From the NCBI GenBank assembly GCA_963702305.1, contig CAVPBX010000014.1:62001-126000 (forward strand): a stretch of 64,000 bases of DNA, given 5' to 3'. Below the pieces are notes generated by a model. The model was not told the origin of the DNA, made no database searches, and worked only from the letters and a program-made list of their open reading frames with translations. Below are positions 16,950 to 24,395 of this stretch, one piece after another. The stretch is from PALSA-693 sp963702305 (GTDB lineage Bacteria > Actinomycetota > Acidimicrobiia > Acidimicrobiales > Palsa-688). Both the position numbers and the translations under genes were made by a program. The first letter of the stretch is position 1, and every line of letters begins with the position of its first letter.

Positions 16950-17894
16950 TCAGCGTAGAGCGGCGGCGGGGGCCGGTTCGGCCACCGCCGTCGTCCGTCT
17001 CGCCGCCGCCTCGGCCATGGCCGCCAGTACTACCGCGACGGTCGGGGCTTCCTCGGTGCCCCGGCGGGTCACGGCGAAGATGTTGCGGGCCGCGGCGCGG
17101 TTGGTGAGCGGACGGATGGCGATGTCGGCGCGGGCGGGCGGGTGGGCCAGGGTCGGGATCAGCCCGACACCGAGCCCGGCGGCGACCAGATCGATGATGA
17201 TCGCCCAATCGTCGATCTGGTGGCGGACACGCGGGGAGAAACCCGCGGCGGCGCAGGCGGCCATGGTGACGAAATGACATGGGGAACCACTCAGGTTCCC
17301 GATCCAGGCGTCGTGCCGGAGATCCCCGAGCGCCACCTCGTCCTGGCCGGCCAAGGGGTGATCCGCCGGGAGCAGGGCCCGAAACTCGTCGTGGAGCAGC
17401 GGGATCCGGGCGAAGCGGGGGTCGCCGGCTGGCGGGCTGTCGACGTACTCCACGCTGACGGCGATGTCGAGGCGACCGGCGGCCACCTCGAGAAACGACC
17501 GGGGGGCGTCCATCTGGACCAGGTGGAGCTCCAGGCGGGGATGGCTGCGGGCCAGCTCGGCGGCGGCCGGCACAATGATGCCGCTGGAGGCGGTCTGGAA
17601 GGCGCCGACCCGTACGATCCCGACCTCGCCGGAGTGGTGACGCTGCAGGTCGGCGTCGAGCAGCTCCAGCTGGGCGAACAGCTCGCCGGCGTGGTCCAGC
17701 AGGACCCGGGCGGCGCTGGTCAGGCGAACGTTGCGCCCGTCCCGCTCGAGGACCGGGCAGCCCGCCTCCCGGGCCAGGGTCGCCAGCTGCTGGGACACGG
17801 CCGACGGCGTCAAGTGCAGGACCGCGGCGGCCGCGCTCACCGTGCCGTGACGGTCCAACTCCTGTAAGACGCGCAACCGCCGGACATCGAGCAC
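16950..17894 (-). CDS. LysR-family transcriptional regulator
   Basis: A 314-residue protein with an N-terminal winged HTH (LRVLQELDRHGTVSAAAAVLHLTPSAVSQQLATL in full; key part TPSAVSQQL) and a LysR-type effector-binding domain of two alpha/beta lobes (about residues 90-290, with LHLVQMDAPRSF and GLGVGLIPTLA). LysR proteins usually regulate a divergent gene and respond to a small co-inducer. The divergent neighbour here is the small Cys-rich protein at 17978; downstream on the same strand is dprE1, six bases away. The 83-bp upstream gap is AT-rich (AAAATAAATCG), as expected for a regulated promoter. The target is not known. Confidence 0.93.
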   Translation of the reverse strand: MLDVRRLRVLQELDRHGTVSAAAAVLHLTPSAVSQQLATLAREAGCPVLERDGRNVRLTSAARVLLDHAGELFAQLELLDADLQRHHSGEVGIVRVGAFQTASSGIIVPAAAELARSHPRLELHLVQMDAPRSFLEVAAGRLDIAVSVEYVDSPPAGDPRFARIPLLHDEFRALLPADHPLAGQDEVALGDLRHDAWIGNLSGSPCHFVTMAACAAAGFSPRVRHQIDDWAIIIDLVAAGLGVGLIPTLAHPPARADIAIRPLTNRAAARNIFAVTRRGTEEAPTVAVVLAAMAEAAARRTTAVAEPAPAAALR

Positions 17895-17977
17895 CGACCC
17901 ATCATACAGAAAAACTGCACACTTTCATCCAAAATAAATCGATGGACTTCAGGCTGGCGGGGAGTGAAGGTGGATAC

Positions 17978-18157
17978 ATGTTCTTTTCCGCCTTTTGTGA
18001 CCAGGCCGGCGCCGAGGTCCTCCTCGGCCCGGACAACGTGACCGATGTGACGTCGGGGCCGTGGGGCCCGGAGCTGTGCTACCGGTGCCATTGCGGCCAA
18101 CTCGGCGTCATCTACCCCAAGCTGGCGGCGGATTCGGCGCCGCGGAAGTGCGCCTGA
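17978..18157 (+). CDS. Small Cys-rich, probable metal-binding protein
   Basis: A 59-residue protein. ATG 17978 is preceded by GAAGG at a fair distance; an in-frame ATG at 17942 lacks a ribosome site. It has Cys residues in an early AFCDQAG and a central CYRCHCGQLG cluster, and the segment AEVLLGPDNVTDV. The spacing (C-x2-C-x-C plus an early C) suggests a zinc-ribbon-like site. I recall short actinobacterial proteins of this kind, all without known function. It is divergent from the LysR gene and convergent, with a single base between the ends, with the SCO6745-type gene. Confidence 0.7.
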   Translation: MFFSAFCDQAGAEVLLGPDNVTDVTSGPWGPELCYRCHCGQLGVIYPKLAADSAPRKCA

Positions 18158-18158
18158 G

Positions 18159-19058
18159 CTACCTGGCGGCGCTCCCGGCCAAGTCGTGGGGTCCCGACGG
18201 CAGGTAGCCGCCCCCGGCCCGGATGGTCGCCCCCCACGGTCGGAGGATGTCGACCAGGGTGTCGAGGTCGTCCCCGAGGGCCTCGACGATGGGCCGGCAC
18301 TGCCGATCGGTGGCCCGCTCCACCTCCTCCCGGGCCCGCCGCCCGGCGTCGGTGAAGCCGCCCTCGGCCAACAGGCCCCGTTCCTCCAGGCGAGCCTCGG
18401 CGGCGTCGAGGTCGGTGTCCGTCCAGGCCCGGGTGCGCACGTAGGTGCGGAGGGGGAGCCCCCAGTAACACTCGGTGAGCAGCCCGATCTCGGCGGCGTC
18501 GAAGCCGGCGCTGGTCCACGCCGCGGTGTGGGCGTCGCCCCGGTATTCGCGGAGCCGGTCCGCCAGGCCCCACATGTCGCCCATCGGGTCTCCTGGCAGG
18601 TCCCGGCCCAGTAGACCGGCGTAGAGCGGCCGCCCTTCGGGTCGTAGGGTGCTCCCGGCCCGGCGGAGGAGGTCGGTCGCCTGCTCCAGGCCGGCGGGGT
18701 GCTCGCCGAGGAGCCGGACCAGCTGGGCCACCGCCCCGGTGGTGCGCGCCTCGCAGATGGTGGCGGCGTCGGTGAGCGACCACCCGTGGCGGACCGCGGG
18801 CACCACCGCGGCGGGGTTGAACACCGCGAAGGCGGCGGCGATCACCTCGCCCGCGACCTGGCCGAGCACCGATCCCCGGCTGCAGAAGTACGCCGGGCCG
18901 TCGGGCAGGGCGACCGCACCGGTCTGGCCCCGGCTGGGTCCGAACCCCAAGGCGGCGTAGGCGGCGTGGCACTCGGGCGCGAAGTAGACCTGCCCGGCGA
19001 CCGGTTCGAGCGCCCCGGCCAGGGCCCGGGTGGCGGTGCTTACGGCCCTGTCGTCCAT
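18159..19058 (-). CDS. SCO6745-family protein of unknown function
   Basis: A 299-residue, helix-rich soluble protein without signal peptide. Features that fit the SCO6745 family are the start region VYFAPECHAAYAALGF, the AYFCSRGSVLGQVAGEVIAAAFAVFNP segment (key: FCSRGSVLG and FNPAAVVP), and a winged-helix-like C-terminal part (LEERGLLAEGGFTDAGRRAREEVE, key GLLAEGGFTDAGR) resembling a MarR-type wing. The family is common in actinobacteria and has no established role. It lies 28 bp downstream of the UbiA gene on the same strand, so it may be in that transcript. Confidence 0.75.
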   Translation of the reverse strand: MDDRAVSTATRALAGALEPVAGQVYFAPECHAAYAALGFGPSRGQTGAVALPDGPAYFCSRGSVLGQVAGEVIAAAFAVFNPAAVVPAVRHGWSLTDAATICEARTTGAVAQLVRLLGEHPAGLEQATDLLRRAGSTLRPEGRPLYAGLLGRDLPGDPMGDMWGLADRLREYRGDAHTAAWTSAGFDAAEIGLLTECYWGLPLRTYVRTRAWTDTDLDAAEARLEERGLLAEGGFTDAGRRAREEVERATDRQCRPIVEALGDDLDTLVDILRPWGATIRAGGGYLPSGPHDLAGSAAR

Positions 19059-19086
19059 GCGGTCCCCCTAGTGGTGGTTGGGGCGC

Positions 19087-20016
19087 TCAGCTGGCGTAGA
19101 CGCCCAAGGTGAACAGGATGGCCCAGACCAACCCCAGCACCTGCAGCGGCCGGTCGGCGAAGACCAGCTCCTCGGGTTTGGCGCCCCGGCCGCCCTCGAC
19201 CAGGAAGGTGAAGCGGAGCAGGGCGATCATCATCGGCACGATCGACAGCTGGTACCAGACCGGATCGGCGTGATGGGACAGGGCGGTCTGGAGACTGAAG
19301 GCCCACAGGCAGTACCCCAGGATGGCGCCGCCGGCGCTGATGGCCAGGACGGTGCGCAGGAAGGTCGAGGAGTAGGCGTCGAGGGTGGCCCGGTGGGCGC
19401 CGCGGTCGTCGCCCAGCTCGGCGTGCTCGGCGACCCGCTTACCGGTGACCATCAGGAGGCTCCCGAAGGTGGCGACGATGAGGAACCACTCGGAGACCGG
19501 GACCGGGACGGCGACCGCCCCGGCGATGGCCCGCAACACGAAGCCGCCCGCCACCGTGACCATGTCGTAGATGGGCTGGTGCTTGAGGTAGAAGCTGTAG
19601 GCGAACTGGACGCAGACGTAGATGCCGAGCACCAGTCCCAGCCGCCATTCGAGGGCGGCGCCGCCGCCGACGCCCGCGGCCATGAGCACGGCCCCGATCG
19701 TGAGGGCCGTGCGTCGGCTGATGAGGCCGGCGGCCACCGGCCGAAACCGCTTGGTCGGGTGGCCCCGGTCGGCCTCGGCGTCGGCGGCGTCGTTGATGAA
19801 GTAGGTGCCCGACGACACCACGCAGAACGTCGCGAACGCCACCAGCGACCGCAGCAGCGGGGTGCCGTGCGTCAGGACGCCCGCGGCGCCGGGCGCCGCG
19901 AACACCAGGACGTTCTTGGACCACTGCTTGAGGCGGGCGGTGCGGATCACCGCGCCCAGCAGGGAGGAGTCGGGTGCCGAGGCAGCCGGGGCCATCTCGT
20001 GCAGCACCTTGCTCAC
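19087..20016 (-). CDS. UbiA-family decaprenyl-phosphate phosphoribosyltransferase
   Basis: A 309-residue membrane enzyme with eight or nine hydrophobic segments. The first Asp-rich motif is NDAADAEADRGHPTKRFRPVAAG (core NDAADAEADRGHP) and the second region is YDMVTVAGGFVLRAIAG. The N-terminal ARLKQWSKNVLVFA and the FRPVAAG strand match decaprenyl-phosphate 5-phosphoribosyltransferase (mycobacterial Rv3806c) better than ubiquinone or menaquinone prenyltransferases. It would join PRPP to decaprenyl phosphate, the first committed step to the arabinose donor finished by DprE1/DprE2, encoded 2.1 kb away on the same strand. Substrate assignment rests on motif likeness and neighbourhood. Confidence 0.9.
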   Translation of the reverse strand: MSKVLHEMAPAASAPDSSLLGAVIRTARLKQWSKNVLVFAAPGAAGVLTHGTPLLRSLVAFATFCVVSSGTYFINDAADAEADRGHPTKRFRPVAAGLISRRTALTIGAVLMAAGVGGGAALEWRLGLVLGIYVCVQFAYSFYLKHQPIYDMVTVAGGFVLRAIAGAVAVPVPVSEWFLIVATFGSLLMVTGKRVAEHAELGDDRGAHRATLDAYSSTFLRTVLAISAGGAILGYCLWAFSLQTALSHHADPVWYQLSIVPMMIALLRFTFLVEGGRGAKPEELVFADRPLQVLGLVWAILFTLGVYAS

Positions 20017-20048
20017 GTCGCGATCGTAGTCCGGGGGCGTCGCGGGAC

Positions 20049-20600
20049 TCAGGTACGCAGCCCGGAGTACGGCCAGCGGGCGGGGTCGATGTCGGCCCGC
20101 CGCGGGTTGCGGCGGTCACGATCCGACAGGATGGGATCGGTGAGGCCCCAGTTGGCGCCGATCTCCGGGTCGTCCCAGGCCACGCCCAACTCGTCCGCGG
20201 GGTTGTAGTAGCTGTCGACGAGGTAGGTGAGGGTGAGGTCGGTGAGCGAGGCGAACCCGTGGGCCACGCCGGGCGGGATGAACACCCCCCGGCAGTTGTC
20301 GCCGCTGATCTCGATGATCTCGGTGGCTGCTTCGGTCGAAGATCCGCGGCGCAGGTCGTGCAGCACCACCCGGGCTGTCCCGTCGACGCACAGCCAGTAG
20401 TCCGCCTGGTGCAGGTGGTAGTGCAGGCCCACCACCGCCCCCGCGGCCTTGTCCGAACGGTTGCCCTGCACCATCTCGCGTCCCAGCGGAAACCAGGACC
20501 TCCGGTAGGTCTCGTAGAAGCGGCCCCGGTCGTCGCCGTGACCGTCCGGGTCGACGGTCCACACGTCCGCGATCAGCTTCGACTCGGCGATGTTCGGCAC
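20049..20600 (-). CDS. dTDP-4-dehydrorhamnose 3,5-epimerase-like protein (RmlC/RfbC family)
   Basis: A 183-residue cupin starting at GTG 20600 (VPNIAESKLIADV). RmlC features are DDRGRFYETYRRSWF, QGNRSDKAAGAVVGLHYH with the catalytic His, the GVFIPPGVAHGFASL strand and YYNPADELGVAWDDPEIG. It is the normal length. The enzyme epimerises C3 and C5 of dTDP-4-keto-6-deoxy-glucose, on the way to dTDP-rhamnose or a related deoxysugar. The GLHYHLHQADYWLC variant differs from the classic GLHYQ so a related deoxyhexose is possible. The other rml genes are not in the window. It lies 32 bp upstream of the UbiA gene on the same strand. Confidence 0.88.
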   Translation of the reverse strand: MPNIAESKLIADVWTVDPDGHGDDRGRFYETYRRSWFPLGREMVQGNRSDKAAGAVVGLHYHLHQADYWLCVDGTARVVLHDLRRGSSTEAATEIIEISGDNCRGVFIPPGVAHGFASLTDLTLTYLVDSYYNPADELGVAWDDPEIGANWGLTDPILSDRDRRNPRRADIDPARWPYSGLRT

Positions 20601-20660
20601 GGCCGGCGACAGTACTCCCAGCGGACCTTTGATTCTGGCCGAGCGGTACGGTGGCGGGCC

Positions 20661-22148
20661 TTGAGCGATGCCGCCACCGACCTGCGCTTCGGGACGAGTA
20701 GAGCCCGATGGGTGATCGCGGCCACGGTGCTCGGTTCGGGCATGGCCATGCTCGACGGGACCGTCGTGGGCATCGCCCTGCCCACCATCGGCCGGCAGTT
20801 TCACAGCGGGGTCTCCACCCTGCAATGGGTCGTCAACGGCTACACCCTCACCCTGGCCGGCCTCCTGCTCCTCGGCGGGGCGCTCGGTGACCGGCTGGGG
20901 CGCCGACGAATTTTCGAGGTGGGCACCGTCTGGTTTGCGCTGGCGTCCCTCGTCTGCGGCCTGGCGCCCAACGCATCGACGCTCATCGCGGCCCGGGCCT
21001 TGCAGGGGGTGGGCGCGGCCCTGTTGACGCCGGGCAGCCTGGCGATCCTCCAGGCCGCCTTCACGCAGGACGACCGCTCGAAGGCCATTGGCGCCTGGTC
21101 CGGACTGGGCGGGGTGGGAGCAGCAGTCGGACCATTCCTGGGCGGATGGCTCATCAGTGCCGTCTCCTGGCGGCTGATCTTCTTCATCAACCTGCCGGTC
21201 GCGGCTGCGGTGGTGCTCATCTCGGCCCGGCACGTTCCCGAGTCTCGTGACCCGTCGATCTCGGGCCGCATCGATGCCGGCGGGGCGACGCTGGTATCGG
21301 TCGGCTTGGTGGGCCTCGTCTACGGCCTGATCGAAGGACCGGTGCTGGGCTGGGGCTCGCCGCTGACGCTGCTGGCCCTGGCGGGCGGGGCCTTGGCGCT
21401 CGCCGCCTTCTGGGAGGTGGAAGGGCGCGAAGCGCACCCGATGATGCCGCACCAACTGTTCCGGTCGGTGCAGTTTTCCGCGGCGAACGCCGTCACCTTC
21501 GCGGTCTACGGCGGTCTCGGCGGGGCGTTGTTCCTCCTGCCGGTGGACCTCCAGCAGGTCTCCCACTACAGCCCGCTGGCGGCCGGCGCCGCCCTGCTGC
21601 CCGTCACCCTCTTGATGCTCACCCTGTCGGCGCGCTCCGGCGCCCTGGCGGCGCGGATCGGACCTCGCCTCCAGATGTCGCTCGGCCCGGTCGTGGTGGC
21701 CGCAGGTCTGGCCCTGCTGGTGCGGGCCACGGGATCGAGTGGGTATCTCGTCGACGTGCTGCCGGCGGTGGTGGTGTTCGGCTTGGGGCTGGCGATCACC
21801 GTCGCCCCCCTGACCTCGACGGTCCTGGCCGCCGCCCCCGCGGAGCACTCAGGGGTGGCGTCGGCGATCAACAACGACGTGGCCCGCACCGCCTCGCTGA
21901 TCGCGGTAGCGGTGCTGCCCGTGGCCGCCGGCATCACCGGCGACAGTTACTTGCATCCGGCTCGGTTCGCGGCGTCGTTCCGGACCGCCATGTTGCTGGC
22001 CGCGGCCGCTTGCACGGTGGGCGGGGTGCTGGCCGCCTTCACCATCCGCAACCCACCGCGGCGCCCGGCGCCGGTCACCGGCCGGGTTCGCCACGATTCG
22101 TACTGCGCCCTGGACGGCCCACCCCTCCGGCGGGACGTCAGCGCCTGA
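20661..22148 (+). CDS. MFS transporter, DHA2 (14-TM drug:H+ antiporter) family
   Basis: From TTG 20661 the protein has 495 residues and about 14 membrane segments. Motif A is GGALGDRLGRRRIFEVG, motif C is GGVGAAVGPFLGGWL, and the first segment carries the AMLDGTVVGIALPTIG signature (D-x-T-V-V-x-x-A-L-P) of DHA2 exporters. It is expected to pump hydrophobic compounds out in exchange for protons. GTG 20712 is an alternative start. The promoter lies in the 60-bp divergent gap shared with the RmlC-like gene. The C-terminal tail (RPAPVTGRVRHDSYC) is cytoplasmic and unconserved. The substrate is unknown. Confidence 0.92.
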   Translation: MSDAATDLRFGTSRARWVIAATVLGSGMAMLDGTVVGIALPTIGRQFHSGVSTLQWVVNGYTLTLAGLLLLGGALGDRLGRRRIFEVGTVWFALASLVCGLAPNASTLIAARALQGVGAALLTPGSLAILQAAFTQDDRSKAIGAWSGLGGVGAAVGPFLGGWLISAVSWRLIFFINLPVAAAVVLISARHVPESRDPSISGRIDAGGATLVSVGLVGLVYGLIEGPVLGWGSPLTLLALAGGALALAAFWEVEGREAHPMMPHQLFRSVQFSAANAVTFAVYGGLGGALFLLPVDLQQVSHYSPLAAGAALLPVTLLMLTLSARSGALAARIGPRLQMSLGPVVVAAGLALLVRATGSSGYLVDVLPAVVVFGLGLAITVAPLTSTVLAAAPAEHSGVASAINNDVARTASLIAVAVLPVAAGITGDSYLHPARFAASFRTAMLLAAAACTVGGVLAAFTIRNPPRRPAPVTGRVRHDSYCALDGPPLRRDVSA

Positions 22149-22256
22149 CTGGAGTCCGTGACGGTTCAGGAGGTCTCCGCCTGGGGATAACTCATACGTG
22201 CCGAAGCGAGTTCCGCCTCGTCCAGGACGGATGGGACGCGGACAAGGAGGTAGACC

Positions 22257-22901
22257 ATGACCTGGGCCGTCCAGCAGCCGCGCCACCGTCGTTGGACCAG
22301 GCACGGCGAGGCAGTCGCCGCGAGCGGGGCCCGTGCCACGGTGCGGCCCTTGGGTGCCGCGGGGGTCGGACTGCTGTCCGCGCTCGCCGGCGCGTGGGGC
22401 GGGATCTCCGTCTTCGTCGGACCCGAGTTCGGTTACCGCCCGACGAGCACAGGGGCGTGGGACTGGACGATGCAGAATTGGTTGCTGCACCTGATCCCGG
22501 GCGCAGTCGGCCTGGCCGCCGGGCTCCTGATCATGGGTATGACGCCCCGACGCCGGGCTGGATCCGGCGGACTGCTCGGACTGCCGGCGCTCCTGCTCGT
22601 GGCCGCCGGGGTCTGGTTCGTCATCGGCCCGGCGGTGTGGCCGACGTTCCGATCGTCGCCGGCGTTCGCACTCGGCGCCAGCGCCAACATGTCATTCCTC
22701 AACCAGCTGGGATCGAGCCTCGGACCCGGTCTGCTGCTGGCGATCTTCGGCGGCATGGCCCTCAAGGCCGGGCTGGCTCGCCCGGCCGTCGCGCTCGCCG
22801 AACCTCCGGTCGACGCCCCCGTCGATGGCGAGGCGCTCGCCCCTGTCGCGCCGCAGCCCACCGCGACGGAACTCCGAGCCGAGCCGCAGCCGGAGTTGTA
22901 G
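22257..22901 (+). CDS. Membrane protein of unknown function
   Basis: A 214-residue protein with a strong ribosome site (AAGGAGG about nine bases before ATG 22257). Four hydrophobic segments can be seen: LGAAGVGLLSALAGAWGG, LHLIPGAVGLAAGLLIMG, GLPALLLVAAGVWFVIG and the segment around LGPGLLLAIFGGMAL. The loop EFGYRPTSTGAWDWTMQNW lies outside the first pair. The C-terminus (from about 180) is Ala/Pro/Glu-rich and probably disordered in the cytoplasm. I recognise no family. It stands alone between the MFS gene and the convergent flavin reductase gene. Confidence 0.75.
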   Translation: MTWAVQQPRHRRWTRHGEAVAASGARATVRPLGAAGVGLLSALAGAWGGISVFVGPEFGYRPTSTGAWDWTMQNWLLHLIPGAVGLAAGLLIMGMTPRRRAGSGGLLGLPALLLVAAGVWFVIGPAVWPTFRSSPAFALGASANMSFLNQLGSSLGPGLLLAIFGGMALKAGLARPAVALAEPPVDAPVDGEALAPVAPQPTATELRAEPQPEL

Positions 22902-22914
22902 GGCGCCCAGGTTT

Positions 22915-23637
22915 TCAACCGGTGGGGCCGAAGCGCTCGACGCGGATCCGATCGGGTGTGATGCCGGCGCCGGCGAGGAGATCAGTGGCCGCGTCGGCGA
23001 AGCCCGGTGACCCGCAGACGTACGCGGTGGCTTCGGGAGGGACCTGGCCGGCCAGGTCCTCGACCGTGAGCCGTCCGGGCGCTCGGTCCCATCCGGGGGG
23101 CGCGGCGCGCGTGTAGACGATGCGGGTGTCCGGCCCCGGCAGCTCGGCGGCGTAGTACAAGTCGGCGGGGCTGCGGGCCGACACCACCAGCCGGACCAGA
23201 TCGACTCGGCCAGTGCGGCGGGCGAATCGGAGCATGGCCATGAGGGGGACCACGCCGGAGCCGCCGCCCACCAACAGAGCCGGCGTGTCACCTCGCCACA
23301 CGAACCAGCCGCCGATGGGGCCGCGCAGTTCCAGATCGTCGCCGGGCATCACCACCTCATGGAGGAAGCGTGACACTTCGCCGTCGGGCAGGAGCTCGAC
23401 GGTGAGCTCGATCTCCGGGGACGGCCCGGGCGGGCTGGCCACGGAGTAGGACCGCGAGGCGGTGTAGCCGTCGGGGGCCGTCAGGCGGACGACGTAGTGC
23501 TGGCCGGCCAGGTGGGGGGACGGGCCGGGGAGGGCCAGGCGGAAGGTCTTGGCGGTGGCGGTTTCGGGGTGGACATCGATGACCTTGGCGGTCTGCCAGC
23601 CGCTCGGGCGGGGGAGAGGGCTGGGCTGATCAGTCAC
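22915..23637 (-). CDS. Ferredoxin-NADP reductase-like FAD/NAD(P)H oxidoreductase
   Basis: A 240-residue FNR-fold protein: FAD-binding barrel with RSYSVAS (Arg-x-Tyr-Ser), GPIGGWFVW, then the pyridine-nucleotide domain with GGGSGVVPLMAMLR and the C-terminal AYVCGSPGFADAATDLL. It lacks a 2Fe-2S domain, so it must pass electrons to a separate protein. GTG 23637 overlaps the end of the upstream molybdopterin protein gene by eight bases. That coupling makes the latter the likely partner: NAD(P)H to FAD to molybdenum centre, or the reverse. This pairing is seen in other actinobacteria; the true substrate is not known. Confidence 0.88.
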   Translation of the reverse strand: MTDQPSPLPRPSGWQTAKVIDVHPETATAKTFRLALPGPSPHLAGQHYVVRLTAPDGYTASRSYSVASPPGPSPEIELTVELLPDGEVSRFLHEVVMPGDDLELRGPIGGWFVWRGDTPALLVGGGSGVVPLMAMLRFARRTGRVDLVRLVVSARSPADLYYAAELPGPDTRIVYTRAAPPGWDRAPGRLTVEDLAGQVPPEATAYVCGSPGFADAATDLLAGAGITPDRIRVERFGPTG

Positions 23638-24238
23638 CCTGGTAGCGCTGCTCGAGCCAGGGGTCGCCCCGGTCGTGGTAGCCGTTTTGCTCCCAGAAGC
23701 CGGGCTCGTCATGGTCGAGGAGCCGCAGTCCGGCCACCCATTTGGCGCTCTTCCAGAAGTACAGGTGTGGCACGAGGAGGCGGGCCGGCCCGCCGTGCTC
23801 GACCGGCAGGGGACGGCCTTCGTAGTCCCAGACCACCCAGGCCTTGCCGTCGGTGACATCGGCCAGGGGCAGGTTGGTGGTGTAACCGGTGTGACCGAAC
23901 GCCATGACGTGGGTGGCGGATGGGAGGGGCCGGGTGGCGGCGAGCAGGGTGTCGACCGACACCCCGGAGAAGGTGACGCCCAGCTTCGACCAGGTGGTGA
24001 CGCAGTGGATGTCGCCCTGGAAGGTGGCGGGGGCCAGGGCGTGCATCTCCTCCCAATTCCACGTGGTGGGCTGCTCCACCAACCCTTCGATGACGAACGT
24101 CCAGGTGTCGGTGGCCAGCTTGGGGGTCGCCTCAGCCGTCAGCACCGGCCAGGTGGAGCCGGTGTCGTACTGACCGGGCGGGAGCCGGGGATCGCGAGAT
24201 GCCTGGCCCCGGCCGCGAAAGCCGCGGGTGAATCTCAT
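23630..24238 (-). CDS. Sulfite oxidase-like molybdopterin-dependent oxidoreductase
   Basis: A 202-residue protein consisting only of the sulfite-oxidase Moco domain. ATG 24238 (MRFTRGFRGRG) has GGGAG upstream; the longer frame is unlikely. It has the ligand Cys in FQGDIHCVTTWSK, the VSVDTLLA strand, GYTTNLPLADV and the pterin-binding PARLLVPHLYFWKSAKWV. There is no twin-arginine signal, so it is probably cytoplasmic, unlike periplasmic MsrP or sulfite dehydrogenases. The next gene encodes a flavin reductase with overlapping ends. The substrate is unknown; sulfite or a sulfoxide are only guesses from the family. Confidence 0.88.
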   Translation of the reverse strand: MRFTRGFRGRGQASRDPRLPPGQYDTGSTWPVLTAEATPKLATDTWTFVIEGLVEQPTTWNWEEMHALAPATFQGDIHCVTTWSKLGVTFSGVSVDTLLAATRPLPSATHVMAFGHTGYTTNLPLADVTDGKAWVVWDYEGRPLPVEHGGPARLLVPHLYFWKSAKWVAGLRLLDHDEPGFWEQNGYHDRGDPWLEQRYQGD

Positions 24239-24395
24239 CTGGGCTCGCTCCCTTCGCTGACTCCGAAGAGTTGGGGATATCTGGCGTTTCCCGCGCGCGG
24301 ACTCTACCGCTGAATACGAAACTGGCTTCGCCGCAAAACAGGCGGCTATTATGGGATGGCCGGCGGTCCCGTCCGGCAAGGGGAGGGCTAAGGGC

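Noticed and set aside
15546..16958. Plus-strand open frame opposite dprE1
   Set aside because: Shadow frame of a clearly conserved gene; no motif and biased composition.
20661..22148. Biosynthetic gene cluster hinted by exporter, StrR-like regulator and P450
   Set aside because: These genes are far apart and no polyketide, peptide or terpene synthase is in the window.
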